A stretch of DNA of 58,779 nt, taken from NCBI GenBank assembly GCA_001871075.1, contig MNUP01000123.1, positions 1-58,779 of the forward strand, read 5' to 3'. Under the pieces are notes generated by a model. It searched no databases. It was given only the letters and a program-made list of their open reading frames with translations, and was not told where the DNA came from. The stretch's first letter is position 1; each line of letters begins with the position of its first letter. Source of the stretch: Candidatus Desantisbacteria bacterium CG1_02_49_89 (GTDB lineage: Bacteria; Desantisbacteria; UBA1551). Below, one piece after another: positions 6,729-16,497 of the stretch. The position numbers and the translations under genes were made by a program.

Positions 6729-7682
6729 ATGGAAAACATATTTTTATACCTCTTGTATTTTGTTTTATTCTCAGTGCTGACAGCGGTCATCGGGCTTCTT
6801 GCCAGCTGGGTTGACAGGAAGGTTACCGCAAGGGTCCAGTACAGGGTGGGACCGCCCTGGTATCAGGGTTTTGCGGACTTCCTCAAGCTGATGGGCAAGG
6901 AAACCGTTGTGCCGGAAGGCGCCAGGTTCACCGGATTCCTGATTTCCCCGCTCATCGGGCTTGCCGGCATAGCGCTTGTTTCAGTCATCGTCTGGGTCGT
7001 AAACCTCAGACTGGCGTCTTCATTCGTGGGGGACCTGATAGTTGTCCTGTACCTCCTTGTCCTGCCTTCACTCGCTGTCATTCTGGGCGCTTCCGCTTCC
7101 CGCAACCCGCTGGCAGGCGTGGGCGCAAGCAGGGAGATGAAGCTGATGCTGGGGTACGAACTGCCGTTTGTCCTGGCAATGATAGTGCCGATTCTCAGGA
7201 GCGGGGGTATGCTCAAGCTGAACGACCTCCTGGTGTATCAGCAGAATAACGGGTCGTTCCTTTCCGGCGGTATAGCTGGAATAAGCATTTCAGGCGCTAT
7301 CGCGTTTATAACAGCGATTATCTGCATGCAGGCAAAACTCACCCTTGTTCCTTTCGACATCCCTGAGGCAGAGACGGAAATAATGGCGGGCGTCTACATT
7401 GAGTATTCGGGACCCGCGCTTGCCGTTTTCAAGCTCACAAAGGCAATGATGCTTTTTACGGTCCCGGCTTTCCTGATAACGGTTTTCTGGGGAGGGATGA
7501 ATTTCAGCTCGCCGATAAACTGGATCCAATCTATTCTTAAATATATCGTTTTACTGGTAATTATTATCCTCATCAGAAACACAAATCCCAGGCTGCGCAT
7601 AGACCAGGCGATGAAGTTCTTCTGGGGCAAGCTTAGTTTCCTTGCGATAGCTGCTCTGATCCTTGCGGTGTTCGGATTTTAA
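6729..7682 (+). CDS. NuoH/EchB/HyfC/MbhM-like membrane anchor, 317 aa
   Basis: Complex-I NuoH family. The WVDRKVTARVQYRVGPPWYQ region (residues about 28-47) is the hallmark. The GKETVVPEGA loop, LGASASRNPLAGVGASREMKLMLGYELP and LVPFDIPEAETEIMAGVYIEYSG segments follow in order, between about eight hydrophobic spans. It anchors the hydrogenase peripheral arm and forms the start of the ion-translocation path. The start is ATG 6729, just after the ferredoxin stop; a longer in-frame reading into the ferredoxin gene is not real. Confidence 0.95.
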   Translation: MENIFLYLLYFVLFSVLTAVIGLLASWVDRKVTARVQYRVGPPWYQGFADFLKLMGKETVVPEGARFTGFLISPLIGLAGIALVSVIVWVVNLRLASSFVGDLIVVLYLLVLPSLAVILGASASRNPLAGVGASREMKLMLGYELPFVLAMIVPILRSGGMLKLNDLLVYQQNNGSFLSGGIAGISISGAIAFITAIICMQAKLTLVPFDIPEAETEIMAGVYIEYSGPALAVFKLTKAMMLFTVPAFLITVFWGGMNFSSPINWIQSILKYIVLLVIIILIRNTNPRLRIDQAMKFFWGKLSFLAIAALILAVFGF

Positions 7683-7767
7683 ACGTGTCAACGTATCAAC
7701 GTGTCAGCGTGTCAGAGTTTTAATCTGTGTAATCTCGCTTTTGAAATCTGTGTAATCGGCGGTTGAT
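7683..7767. repeat. Word-array leader (copy related to 46024-46094)
   Basis: Reads GTGTCAACGTATCAACGTGTCAGCGTGTCAG, broken here as CGTGTCAACGTATCAACG followed by TGTCAGCGTGTCAG, then AATCTGTGTAATCTCG and AATCTGTGTAATC before the ATG. Almost the same block precedes nadC. Confidence 0.8.
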
Positions 7768-8184
7768 ATGAATTTAAAGACGTGGGGACTGAAAAAATCT
7801 ATCTGGGTTTTTCATGTTTCAAGCGGCGCCTGCAATAACTGCGACATTGAGGTTCTGGACTGCCTCACCCCGAGGTTTGACATAGAGAGGTTCGGAATGG
7901 TGCTCGTGGGAAGCGTGCGCCACGCGGATGTCCTGCTCTGCTGCGGCTCGATTACGAAACAAGCAGCTCCCCGCATAAAGAGGCTGTATGAGCAGGCGGC
8001 AAAACCCTGTTTTGTGGTGGCAATCGGCGGGTGCGCCTGCTCCGGATGCATTTTTAAGGACAGCTATAACTTCGCGGGGCCCTATGATAAGATCATACCC
8101 GTGCACGCCTACATCCCGGGTTGCCCGCCCAAACCTGAGGCAATCCTGGCAGGGGCGGTAAAGCTGCTGAGCACCCTGAAATGA
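7768..8184 (+). CDS. [NiFe] hydrogenase small subunit (NuoB/EchC/MbhJ-like), 138 aa
   Basis: Short NuoB-type subunit carrying the proximal [4Fe-4S] cluster. The ligand set is visible as [10 protein letters not shown] (C22, C25), [10 protein letters not shown] (C89 region) and PGCPPKPE (C119). At 138 aa it is a typical group 4 small subunit, lacking the extra clusters of uptake hydrogenases. It pairs with the large subunit encoded two genes on. The leader upstream is a word array and no clear ribosome site is seen, though the ATG is the natural start. Confidence 0.93.
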   Translation: MNLKTWGLKKSIWVFHVSSGACNNCDIEVLDCLTPRFDIERFGMVLVGSVRHADVLLCCGSITKQAAPRIKRLYEQAAKPCFVVAIGGCACSGCIFKDSYNFAGPYDKIIPVHAYIPGCPPKPEAILAGAVKLLSTLK

Positions 8185-8194
8185 GGAAGTAACA

Positions 8195-8626
8195 ATGGAA
8201 AACATTATTAAAAAAGTTAAAGACGGGCTTGGTGGAAAAATCAAGAACTGGGAGGAAAAAAACCCCGGAAGAATTTATATTACCATTGACAAGGAAAACA
8301 TCAGGGAGACAGCGCGTTTTATTTTTGAGGACTGCAAGGCAAGGTTCATAATACTTACGGGGATTGACACGCCGCTCGGTTATGAAAATCTTTACCACTT
8401 TGATTTTGATTCAATCGGGACGGTTGTGACTGTAAAAACTCTGATTCCGAAATCCGCCCCGGAGATAGAATCAATCGCGACGATTATACCAGGGGCAAAC
8501 TTTATTGAAAGAGAAGTCTATGACATGCTCGGAATAAAGTTCATCGGCCATCCAGACCCGAGACGCCTGCTCCTTTCAGATGACTGGCCTGAAGGAGTCC
8601 ATCCGTTAAGGAGAGATTTTAAATGA
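8195..8626 (+). CDS. NuoC/EchD/MbhK-like subunit, 143 aa
   Basis: Complex-I 30-kDa (NuoC) family. It has the conserved [41 protein letters not shown]-terminal signature (about residues 103-142, here given as a name string rather than continuous evidence), with GAxFxEREVYDM... the diagnostic core. It packs between small and large subunits in the peripheral arm. The N-terminus is shorter than in bacterial NuoC, as in Ech and Mbh. Its stop overlaps the large-subunit ATG (ATGA). Confidence 0.92.
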   Translation: MENIIKKVKDGLGGKIKNWEEKNPGRIYITIDKENIRETARFIFEDCKARFIILTGIDTPLGYENLYHFDFDSIGTVVTVKTLIPKSAPEIESIATIIPGANFIEREVYDMLGIKFIGHPDPRRLLLSDDWPEGVHPLRRDFK

Positions 8627-9825
8627 AGACAGTAATACCCATCGGTCCTTTTCATCCTTTGCAGGAAGAACCCGAACTTTTTTCGCTTACCCTTGACGGC
8701 GAGACGGTTACGGATGTGGACGTGCGCCTTGGATATAACCACAGGGGCATAGAAAAAATTGCGGAGACCAAAACCTGGGACCAGGATACTTTTCTTATTG
8801 AAAGAATCTGCGGTATCTGCTCCACGTCGCATCCCATCGCATACTGCAACGCGGTTGAGGACTGCGCCGGAATTGAGATTCCCGAAAGGGCGAAATACAT
8901 CCGTTCTATTGTGGGGGAACTTGAAAGACTGCACAGCCACCTTCTGTGGCTGGGGCTCGCGGGACACTTCATAGGATATAATACCTTATTTATGTGGGGA
9001 TGGAAATGGCGTGAGCCGATCCTTGATTTATTTGAGCAGATAACCGGCAACAGAAATCACTATGCGATGATTAAAATAGGAGGGGCAAGAAGGGACATTA
9101 AGAATGAAGATATCCCTTCCATAAGGAAATGCTTGTCAGGCCTTGTTCCCCCGCTTGAAATGATAACGAAGGCAGCGCTTGACGACCCCGTGCTTCACGC
9201 AAGATTGAAAGGCGTGGGTATATTAAAAAAAGAAGATGCAATAAAATATTGCGCGGTGGGTCCAACAGCACGGGCTTCAGGAGTTGCAATAGATGTCAGG
9301 AAAGACGAGCCCCACGCCGCGTACGGCATGGTAAAGTGGAATGTAATTACCCAGGAAGCAGGTGACGTGTTCGCAAAGGCAGTTGTAAGGCTCCTGGAAT
9401 GCTTTGAATCCGTGAAAATAGTACAGCAGTGCGTGGATGGTTTGGAGAAGACAAAAGGGGCTGAGTTTTGCAAAGAAGTTGAAAATATCCCGCCTGGGGA
9501 AGGGATAGGACATTACGAGGCACCGAGAGGCGAGACGTTCCACTATGTGCGCTCTGACGGAGCGAACCGTCCGGTAAGGCACAAGATACGCGCTCCCACG
9601 TATGTAAACCTTCCGTCTTTTAAGGCATCCTGTATTGGCCAGACGATTTCGGATGTGGCAATAACCTTGGCTTCCATAGACCCCTGCTACTGCTGCACGG
9701 AAAGGGTAGCTGTGATTGACCCGAAAACAAGGGCAAAGAAACACATAACCGGGGAAGAGCTGGTAAGGCTCTCGCAGGAAAAAACCCGCAAGATAAGGGA
9801 CGGTCTCCTGAAAGGGAGTATCTGA
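8623..9825 (+). CDS. [NiFe] hydrogenase large subunit (NuoD/EchE/HycE-like), 400 aa
   Basis: Catalytic subunit. Both nickel-binding motifs are intact: [10 protein letters not shown] at 61-70 (C63, C66) and DPCYCCTER at 353-361 (C355, C358). This makes it a true hydrogenase and not a NuoD-like subunit without metal. About 39 residues follow R361. In E. coli HycE, HycI cuts after the arginine of the equivalent motif, so a C-terminal tail starting VAVIDPK is probably removed during maturation; an HycI-type protease ends this operon. Gene order and sequence point to group 4. The exact subgroup needs a tree. Confidence 0.96.
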   Translation: MKTVIPIGPFHPLQEEPELFSLTLDGETVTDVDVRLGYNHRGIEKIAETKTWDQDTFLIERICGICSTSHPIAYCNAVEDCAGIEIPERAKYIRSIVGELERLHSHLLWLGLAGHFIGYNTLFMWGWKWREPILDLFEQITGNRNHYAMIKIGGARRDIKNEDIPSIRKCLSGLVPPLEMITKAALDDPVLHARLKGVGILKKEDAIKYCAVGPTARASGVAIDVRKDEPHAAYGMVKWNVITQEAGDVFAKAVVRLLECFESVKIVQQCVDGLEKTKGAEFCKEVENIPPGEGIGHYEAPRGETFHYVRSDGANRPVRHKIRAPTYVNLPSFKASCIGQTISDVAITLASIDPCYCCTERVAVIDPKTRAKKHITGEELVRLSQEKTRKIRDGLLKGSI

Positions 9826-9832
9826 GGCAGAA

Positions 9833-11065
9833 ATGGACTGTGTTCTAGGATGTTTGAATAATCTTTTTATGGTTGACGCCACGGGATGGATATTCGGTTC
9901 CGTGTTTGCGCTCATAGGCGTCCTCTCGCTCATATATTCGTTTTCGTATATGAAGAAATATGCCAATCTCGCGGAATACTACGGCGTCTTTGTAATGATG
10001 ATCCTCTGCCTTGTGGGCCTGTCTTTCTCCAGGAACCTTCTCCTTATATATATGTTCTGGGAACTGATAGCCTTCTCCACCTGGCGGCTTGTGGGTTTCC
10101 ACAGAGAACCGGGAAACCTGCTGATTGCGGACAAGGCTTTCCTCGTTATGTTCTTCGGTTCCTGCATGATGCTCCTTGGGTTTGCGCAGTTGTACCTTGA
10201 ATTCAAGACTTTTGACATCATGCTGATGCGGGGGCTGAAACCTTCCAGTTCCGCAATGCTCTTTATATTCGCGGGCATAATAGCGAAATCAGCCACACTG
10301 CCGCTTCATACGTGGCTTGCCGATGCCCACCCGGTGGCTCCTTCACCCATGAGCGCGGTGCTGTCAGGCCTGGTCGCAAAAGTCGGTATTTTAGGATTTG
10401 TCCGCATTTTTGTTCAGACTTTCGGGTGGACAGGCAACTGGATTTTAATCCTCGCTGGGATCAGTTCTCTGGCTGCCGCAGGCGCCGCGATGGTTGAAAA
10501 CGATATGAAGAGAATCATCGCCTACTCAACGGTGAGCCAGCTCGGGTATATTTTCCTGGGGCTTGGCCTGATGACGGAGATGGGTGTAACCGCGGGCATC
10601 CTCTATTTCATGGCACATGCCGTTGCCAAGGCAGGATTGTTCCTCTGCGCGGGCATTGTTGAGCGTGCGACAGGCGAGAGGGATATACGCAGGCTCGGCG
10701 GGCTTATAAAGACAATGCCGGTGACCGGAATTTCGTTCCTGTTCTGCGCCCTTTCAATTATGGGGATCCCGCCGTTCTTCGGTTTCTATCCGAAACTCGG
10801 GACGATAATGGGCCTTGTTGAAAGCGGTCATCTGGGCATGGCGTTTCTTGCGGCTGCCATAGCCATTATGAGCGTGCTGTATTTAACCAGGATATTCAGC
10901 TCAATTTTCCTCGGATCCGGAAGCCGGGAGCTTGCCCCTGCCAGGGAGGGAACTGTCCTGATGCTTGCGGTCGTTGTAATACTTGCAGCCCTGTCCCTGC
11001 AGATGGGTCTGTTCATAAACGTGCCGCTCGGTTTCGTGAATGCCGCAGTTGCCGCAATAAAATAA
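9833..11065 (+). CDS. Antiporter-like membrane subunit 1 (NuoN/M, HyfB-type), 410 aa
   Basis: Proton-translocating Proton_antipo_M family. Key features: MFWELIAFSTW near residues 73-83, IIAKSATLPLHTWLADAHPVAPSP around 149-170 with the lysine used in ion transfer, and a second conserved block ENDMKRIIAYSTVSQLGYI around 222-240. At 410 aa it is shorter than a full NuoM or NuoN and lacks part of the N-terminal helices. It starts 7 nt after the large-subunit stop with GAGG before the ATG. It is one of three antiporter-like subunits in the operon. Confidence 0.92.
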   Translation: MDCVLGCLNNLFMVDATGWIFGSVFALIGVLSLIYSFSYMKKYANLAEYYGVFVMMILCLVGLSFSRNLLLIYMFWELIAFSTWRLVGFHREPGNLLIADKAFLVMFFGSCMMLLGFAQLYLEFKTFDIMLMRGLKPSSSAMLFIFAGIIAKSATLPLHTWLADAHPVAPSPMSAVLSGLVAKVGILGFVRIFVQTFGWTGNWILILAGISSLAAAGAAMVENDMKRIIAYSTVSQLGYIFLGLGLMTEMGVTAGILYFMAHAVAKAGLFLCAGIVERATGERDIRRLGGLIKTMPVTGISFLFCALSIMGIPPFFGFYPKLGTIMGLVESGHLGMAFLAAAIAIMSVLYLTRIFSSIFLGSGSRELAPAREGTVLMLAVVVILAALSLQMGLFINVPLGFVNAAVAAIK

Positions 11066-11084
11066 ATTATTAAAGCGGGTTGCT

Positions 11085-13049
11085 ATGTCGATACTCTTTT
11101 ATTCCGTATTCCTGCCAATTTTGGGCGGTCTGATATGCCTGCTGATCCCGGGCAGGATAAAGATAGTAAAGGAAATAATCGCGCTTCTGTCAAGTTATGC
11201 CGCTTTAGTTCTCGGCATTCTCATTTTCAGGAGCGGAAGCGCGGTATTTGTAAAGGACCTTGGTTTTCTGACGGGATTCTTAAAGATAGACCTTGACCTG
11301 CGCGCGGACAGCCTGAATTCCTTCATCGTTCTTTTTATCGCTTTGTTCGGTTTCCTTATCACTCTCTATTCCCTGAAGCTGATGCCGGGAAAGGAGAGGT
11401 CAAATGAATACTACGCGTACCTCCTGTTTAACGTCGGCGCGGCAACCGGGGCGGTGCTGTCAAATAACCTGCTGATGATGCTGGTTTTCTGGGATATCGT
11501 CCTGCTGTGCCTGTTCGGGATGCTCAGCACCGGCGGAATGAAAGCCGCTTCCGGAAGCGCTAAAAAATCTTTCATAATAATCGCAACAGCCGACTTCCTC
11601 ATGCTGCTGGGCATTCTCCTTGTGTGGTATATGACAGGGACGTTCAGGATTGACGTCATAACAAAGACCCCGTTTGCCGGCGATTTAAAATTAGGTGCCG
11701 TGGCTTTCCTGCTGCTTGCCTGCGGGGCCCTTGCAAAAGCGGGTTCAATGCCTTTCCACACGTGGATTCCCGACGCCGCAACCGAAGCCCCGGTGTCCGT
11801 AATGGCGTTTCTGCCTGCTGCGGTTGACAAGCTGTTAGGGATTTATCTCCTGGCAAGAATCGTCCTCAACCTGTTTGCGATGGTGCCCTGGCTGGGAATC
11901 ATCCTTATGTTCATAGGGGCCTTCACGATCATCGCCGCGGTTATGATGGCTCTGGTCCAGCACAACATGAAAAGGCTGCTTTCCTACCACGCGGTGAGCC
12001 AGGTGGGGTATATGATACTGGGCATAGGCACGGGCAACCCGGTGGGAATCGCAGGCGGTCTTTTCCATATGCTGAATCACACCATCTACAAGTCCTGCCT
12101 TTTTATGGGGAGCGGGGCAGTGGAGCAGAAGACCGGCACGACAGACCTTGAAAAATTAGGAGGGCTTTCTAAAACAATGCCCGTTACTTTTTTTGCAATG
12201 CTGGTGGCGGCGCTCTCCATATCCGGAGTGCCGCCCTTCAACGGCTTTGTTTCCAAGTGGATGATATATCAGGGCGTGATACAGTTCGCCGGTTCCCCGG
12301 CAACCGGCGGGGCAATGAGTTTCCTGAGCTGGCTGTTTCTTGTTGCGGCAATGCTGGGTTCCGCGCTTACGCTGGCGTCTTTCATGAAGTTGATATATTC
12401 AGCATTTTTAGGCCAACCTGTTAACGAGCCTGAAGGCTCTACTCCTGTTAAAGAAGTCGGCTGGACAATGTGGGTTCCCATGCTGGTGCTGGCGGTCCTG
12501 TGTATAGTGTTCGGAGTCTTCGCCCAGATTCCCCTGCGCGGGCTCATAGGCCCGGCTGTCCAGCTCAAATTTCCGGGTGTGCCTGAGGCGCTCAGGCTTT
12601 CCGGATTATGGAGCCCTACCCTCGCGACTGTCCTTATATTCGCAGGCCTGATAATCGGCTATATTATTTACGCCGCGGGAAAGGGAACCCGCCCGAGGAC
12701 CGATGTCTCCTATATCGGCGGTGAAGCCCCGCGCGGCGATATCAACCGCTTCCCCGGGACCGATTTCTACAACACGGTCAGGGAAATGAAGGGTCTTTCA
12801 GGCATCTACAGGGCTGCCGAAAAGAAATACTTGGATTTCTATGAGTGGGGAATAGGTTTCTTGAAAGCAATAGGGCATATCCTCTTCTACTGCGTTGACA
12901 GATTTGTTGACTGGTTGGTTGTCGGAGTTGGACGCCTTGCAAGGTTTTTCTCGTGGATCTTGAGGGAAGTCCACATAGGAGCCCTTCCCACTTATCTTGC
13001 CTGGTGCCTGATAGGGTTCGGTATTATATTATATGTTCTTGTGCGCTGA
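11085..13049 (+). CDS. Antiporter-like membrane subunit 2 (NuoL/MrpA-N-like), 654 aa
   Basis: The largest antiporter-type subunit. It shows the NuoL/MrpA pattern: an early glutamate-free VFWDIVLLCLFG, then LAKAGSMPFHTWIPDAATEAPVSVMAFLP with the conserved lysine, then HNMKRLLSYHAVSQVGYM. After about residue 530 it has a long C-terminal extension with a soluble helix (EKKYLDFYEWG) and a final membrane span, similar to the lateral arm of NuoL and HyfB/HycC. Together with the next gene it can play the role of MrpA. Confidence 0.92.
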   Translation: MSILFYSVFLPILGGLICLLIPGRIKIVKEIIALLSSYAALVLGILIFRSGSAVFVKDLGFLTGFLKIDLDLRADSLNSFIVLFIALFGFLITLYSLKLMPGKERSNEYYAYLLFNVGAATGAVLSNNLLMMLVFWDIVLLCLFGMLSTGGMKAASGSAKKSFIIIATADFLMLLGILLVWYMTGTFRIDVITKTPFAGDLKLGAVAFLLLACGALAKAGSMPFHTWIPDAATEAPVSVMAFLPAAVDKLLGIYLLARIVLNLFAMVPWLGIILMFIGAFTIIAAVMMALVQHNMKRLLSYHAVSQVGYMILGIGTGNPVGIAGGLFHMLNHTIYKSCLFMGSGAVEQKTGTTDLEKLGGLSKTMPVTFFAMLVAALSISGVPPFNGFVSKWMIYQGVIQFAGSPATGGAMSFLSWLFLVAAMLGSALTLASFMKLIYSAFLGQPVNEPEGSTPVKEVGWTMWVPMLVLAVLCIVFGVFAQIPLRGLIGPAVQLKFPGVPEALRLSGLWSPTLATVLIFAGLIIGYIIYAAGKGTRPRTDVSYIGGEAPRGDINRFPGTDFYNTVREMKGLSGIYRAAEKKYLDFYEWGIGFLKAIGHILFYCVDRFVDWLVVGVGRLARFFSWILREVHIGALPTYLAWCLIGFGIILYVLVR

Positions 13050-13121
13050 ATCGCATAGGTAGTGGCAGAGCTTGCTCTGCAATTGAGACGAGTAAACTCG
13101 TCCACTACAAAAGGTGTTAAA
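13050..13121. repeat. Palindromic words before the MbhDE-like gene
   Basis: GTAGTGGCAGAGCTTGCTCTGCA and an ACGAGTAAACTCGT hairpin. The GGCAGAGCTTGCTCTGCAG unit also lies in frame in the hycI gene at about 18153-18171. An in-frame ATG at 13062 lies in this repeat and is not the real start. Confidence 0.75.
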
Positions 13122-13655
13122 ATGTTGTTAATCATTCTTCTAATCTTTATGATCGCGGGTTCAATAATCGCCCTTGAGACAAAGAACCTCCTTTCCGCGG
13201 TAATTGCCGCGGGAGCTGTAGGAGCGGGGGTCTGCATCTGTTTTCTGATGCTTGGAGCACCCGATATTGCGATTACCCAGATGGCTGTGGAAACCCTTTC
13301 CTTGGTAATACTGATCAGGGCAACAATCAGCCGTGATCTGACCCATATTACGGCTCAGAGAGAGGCCGGGGGACTGGTTGCCGTAGGTGTTTTCATGGCT
13401 GTATTTGTGCTTTTTTCGACATTTGCCCTGATGGAAATCCCGCCTTTCGGCAAGCCCCTTATGACAGTCTCTTCTTATTATGTTCAGAATGGCCTTGCCC
13501 AGACAGGGGCTTCAAATATAATTTCCGCAATAATTCTGGACTATCGCGGCTATGATACCCTTGGTGAGGCAACGATTCTGTTTGTCGCTGTTGCCGGCGC
13601 AATTGTGCTTCTGAGGAAGAAGGGCAGAAAAAAAGCAGAGGAAAAAGATGAATGA
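13122..13655 (+). CDS. MbhD/MbhE-like fusion (MrpA C-terminal part), 177 aa
   Basis: The first half (about residues 1-70, with LLGAPDIAITQMAVE as GAPDIAITQ-MAVE) is a DUF4040/MbhD domain. The second half (LALMEIPPFGK, then YRGYDTLGEATILFVA) is MbhE, equal to the C-terminal membrane part of MrpA. In Pyrococcus Mbh these are two genes; here they are fused. The start is ATG 13122 with AAGGTG upstream. The protein ends in a charged KKGRKKAEEKDE tail that overlaps the next gene. It should help form the Na+ path of the Mrp module. Confidence 0.9.
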   Translation: MLLIILLIFMIAGSIIALETKNLLSAVIAAGAVGAGVCICFLMLGAPDIAITQMAVETLSLVILIRATISRDLTHITAQREAGGLVAVGVFMAVFVLFSTFALMEIPPFGKPLMTVSSYYVQNGLAQTGASNIISAIILDYRGYDTLGEATILFVAVAGAIVLLRKKGRKKAEEKDE

Positions 13656-14091
13656 TCGTTCGGGTATGACTGTAATAGTCAAGACGGTCGTAAGAATTTC
13701 AGCAAGCCTGATTCTCCTCTACGGGGCATATATTGTCGCGTACGGACAGCTTACCCCCGGCGGAGGTTTTCCCGGAGGGGTTATTCTGGGCGGCGCATTT
13801 ATTCTTCTGTGCCTTGCTTTTGGCAAAGAAACCGCATTCAGGAAACTGAGCGTCAATGCTGCTTCTGTCCTGGACTCCGCGGGAGCATTGATATTCCTTG
13901 GTATCGCGTTGTCGGGGTATGCCTGGGGTGTATTCTTTCTGAATTTTCTGAATAAAGGAATCCCGTTCCATCTCTGGACCGCGGGCATAATTCCGCTTTG
14001 CAACATTGGTATCGGGCTGAAGGTGGGCGCGGGTCTTTTCGGCGCGTTTATCGCCCTGACGGCTTTTAGAGTTGTGAAGAAAGGGGACTAA
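13648..14091 (+). CDS. mrpB: MrpB/MnhB/MbhF-like subunit, 147 aa
   Basis: MnhB domain with the family signature YGQLTPGGGFPGGVILGGAF (about residues 28-47) and four hydrophobic helices. Part of the Na+/H+ antiporter module (MrpB, equal to MbhF). It overlaps the previous gene by 8 nt and its TAA overlaps the next ATG (TAATG), so translation is coupled through the block. Confidence 0.93.
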   Translation: MNDRSGMTVIVKTVVRISASLILLYGAYIVAYGQLTPGGGFPGGVILGGAFILLCLAFGKETAFRKLSVNAASVLDSAGALIFLGIALSGYAWGVFFLNFLNKGIPFHLWTAGIIPLCNIGIGLKVGAGLFGAFIALTAFRVVKKGD

Positions 14092-14444
14092 TGATGTTGA
14101 TCTATGTTCTGTGCATGATCCTGTTCGCCATCGGCATATACGGCATAGTTGTCAAGAAGAACCTGGTGAAAATAATCATAAGTTTCTGCATACTTGATTA
14201 CGCGGTGAATTTATTCTTCATACTTATCGGATACAAGAAAGACGGTATTGCCCCCATAATGATGCCCGGGCAGGATAAGGCGCAATTCGTTGCGCAGACC
14301 GTGGATCCGTTACCGCAAGCCCTCGTGCTTACCTCTATAGTCATAGGGCTCGGAATAACCATCCTGATGGTGGCGATAGCTATCAGGCTGTATGATAAGT
14401 ACGGGACCTTTGACGTGATGAAAATGCGCAAATTAAAAGGGTGA
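14091..14444 (+). CDS. mrpC: MrpC/NuoK/MbhG-like subunit, 117 aa
   Basis: NuoK/MrpC family with three membrane helices. Typical features are GIYGIVVKKNLVKIIISFCI early, the D-P-L-PQALVLTSIVIGLGIT stretch (DPLPQALVLTSIVIG) and two Mets at the start. The loop GYKKDGIAPIMMPG is characteristic of MrpC. Either ATG (14091 or 14094) could be used. Confidence 0.93.
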   Translation: MMLIYVLCMILFAIGIYGIVVKKNLVKIIISFCILDYAVNLFFILIGYKKDGIAPIMMPGQDKAQFVAQTVDPLPQALVLTSIVIGLGITILMVAIAIRLYDKYGTFDVMKMRKLKG

Positions 14445-14448
14445 AAAA

Positions 14449-15957
14449 ATGCAGATTTTACCGTTATTCATAGCAATTCCCATGGGCGCCGCTTTTGTCC
14501 TTGCAATGCTGTTGAAAGCAAGGCACAGCGTCGTGGATATTCTTGCAAATGTGGTGACAGCAGTTCTTTTAGCCCTTTCCATAACCCTTATTATGACAAA
14601 AGGGACTATTACTTATGAAATGGGCAGATGGGCTCCGCCCTTAGGCATTGTCCTTGTGCTGGATGGCTTGACTGTTCTTATGCTTCTGATCGTGAACCTC
14701 ATTGCTTTCCTTGCCACAATCTTTTCCATTTCCTATATGGAGAGATTCACTGCCAAAGCAAAGTTCTACTCTATGTTCATGCTGATGCTCACCGGCTTGA
14801 ACGGCGTCATCCTGACAGGCGATATCTTCAATATGTTTGTATTCCTTGAAATTGCTTCGATCGCTTCATATGTCCTTGTTGCTTTTGGGACAGAAGATGA
14901 GGAATTGGAAGCTTCCTTCAAGTACATGGTTATCAGTTCTGTCGGGGGACTCTTTATCCTGTTATCAATTGCCTTATTATACGCGATGACAGGAACGCTG
15001 AATATGGCTCACTTGTCTCAGATAATCTCAAGCCAGAAATCCGGAATAGGATTTCTGTTTACCGCCGCCCTTATGATCACAGGCTTTGCGATAAAGGCAG
15101 CAATTGTTCCGTTTCATGCCTGGCTTCCTGATGCACATCCCAGCGCTCCATCTCCGGTTTCAGCAATGCTTTCAGGGGTCTTCATAAAGACACTTGGCAT
15201 CTATGCGATGATGAGAGTGCTTGTGAACGTGATCGGGATTTCTATCCTGGGCAGGGCATGGGGAATAATGCTTGTGCTGGGCGCGGTTTCAATGGTAATC
15301 GGGGCTTTGCTTGGACTGGGGCAGAAGGATTACAAGAGACTGCTTGCCTATTCCAGCGTAAGCCAGGTAGGTTACATCATCCTTGCATTCGGACTCGGCA
15401 CCCCCCTTGGCTATCTTGCGGCCCTTTTTCACCTTACGAACCATGCTGTTTTCAAAGCCCTGATGTTCTTCAACGCGGGCGCGGTGGAATACGCAACAGG
15501 GACAAGGGATTTGGAAAAAATGGGAGGACTTAGCGAGAAAATGCCTGTGACCGGCATAACCTCCGTGGTTGGCACGCTTTCTATTTCCGGGGTTCCGCCA
15601 TTTAACGGATTCTGGAGCAAACTTCTTATAATAATCGCCTGTATTCAGGCAGGCAGGTTCAGCTACGCGGTTATCGCAATTCTGGTAAGCGTTCTGACCC
15701 TTGCCTATTTCCTTAAGGTTCAACGCCTTGCATTCTTTGGGAAGATAAAGGAAACCCTGTCTAATATTAAGGAAGTCCCGGTGCCTATGCGTGTTTCATT
15801 GATTGTCCTCGCAGTCTTATGCCTGGTCATAGGCCTGGATGCGTTTCGCATCGTGCAGGGCATGGATTCTTCCTGGCTTGTCAGGGTTTTACTTAATCCG
15901 GCAAAAGAAGTTCTTGTTAACGGAACCGGTTACGTATCGTCGATTCTTCCTAAATAG
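14449..15957 (+). CDS. mrpD: MrpD/MbhH-like antiporter subunit 3, 502 aa
   Basis: Full-length MrpD/NuoN-like protein with about 14 membrane helices. Conserved sites: MFVFLEIASIASYVLVAFG (membrane glutamate), FAIKAAIVPFHAWLPDAHPS (conserved lysine, about residues 212-231) and GQKDYKRLLAYSSVSQVGYI. A GGGTGA ribosome site lies just before the ATG. It is the third antiporter-like subunit of the complex, the one that in Mbh sits at the Mrp-hydrogenase boundary. Confidence 0.94.
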   Translation: MQILPLFIAIPMGAAFVLAMLLKARHSVVDILANVVTAVLLALSITLIMTKGTITYEMGRWAPPLGIVLVLDGLTVLMLLIVNLIAFLATIFSISYMERFTAKAKFYSMFMLMLTGLNGVILTGDIFNMFVFLEIASIASYVLVAFGTEDEELEASFKYMVISSVGGLFILLSIALLYAMTGTLNMAHLSQIISSQKSGIGFLFTAALMITGFAIKAAIVPFHAWLPDAHPSAPSPVSAMLSGVFIKTLGIYAMMRVLVNVIGISILGRAWGIMLVLGAVSMVIGALLGLGQKDYKRLLAYSSVSQVGYIILAFGLGTPLGYLAALFHLTNHAVFKALMFFNAGAVEYATGTRDLEKMGGLSEKMPVTGITSVVGTLSISGVPPFNGFWSKLLIIIACIQAGRFSYAVIAILVSVLTLAYFLKVQRLAFFGKIKETLSNIKEVPVPMRVSLIVLAVLCLVIGLDAFRIVQGMDSSWLVRVLLNPAKEVLVNGTGYVSSILPK

Positions 15958-15991
15958 CGGTTGTTTTTCAGTTTCATAAATCGGAGCCGAG

Positions 15992-16486
15992 ATGAAAGCA
16001 AGTAAGTTCGCGCTATTCTGCATACTATTTGTCCTGTGGCTGCTCCTGACATGGACGCTGAACTATCAGGACGTCCTGGTCGGCTTAATACTGAGTTTTG
16101 CCATTGCGGTATTTATGGGAGACATTTTCACGGAGCATCCCGGAAAATTCGGCAATATAACAAGATACCTCTGGATGGCTTACTATATCCCGGTGTTCTT
16201 CTGGTATGTTATTACAGCCAACATAGATGTTGCATATAGGGTTCTTCATCCCAAAATGCCCATAAAACCGGGGATAGTAAAAGTGAGAACTACGCTTAAA
16301 TCCGACGCAGCCAGGACTTTCCTGGCAAATTCCATAACGCTGACACCGGGAACAATGTCCGTGGATATAACGGAAGACGGTTATCTCTACATCCACTGGA
16401 TCAATGTCCAGGCAATGGACGTGGAGGAAGCCACCAAGAAAATAGTGGCTCCGTTTGAAAATTTCATAAGACATATTTATGAATAG
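15992..16486 (+). CDS. mrpE: MrpE/MbhA-like subunit, 164 aa
   Basis: MnhE family. Two N-terminal membrane spans, then TLKSDAARTFLANSITLTPG and a small soluble domain (TMSVDITEDGYLYIHWINV), all in family order. It is preceded by GGAGCCGAG at a good distance. In Mrp antiporters MrpE is needed for assembly or activity of the Na+ module. Confidence 0.93.
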   Translation: MKASKFALFCILFVLWLLLTWTLNYQDVLVGLILSFAIAVFMGDIFTEHPGKFGNITRYLWMAYYIPVFFWYVITANIDVAYRVLHPKMPIKPGIVKVRTTLKSDAARTFLANSITLTPGTMSVDITEDGYLYIHWINVQAMDVEEATKKIVAPFENFIRHIYE

Positions 16487-16497
16487 GCGAGGGTAGA

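Noticed and set aside
8623..9825. Large subunit as a metal-free NuoD (complex I)
   Set aside because: Both CxxC nickel motifs are intact (RICGIC and DPCYCC) and a maturation protease is present.
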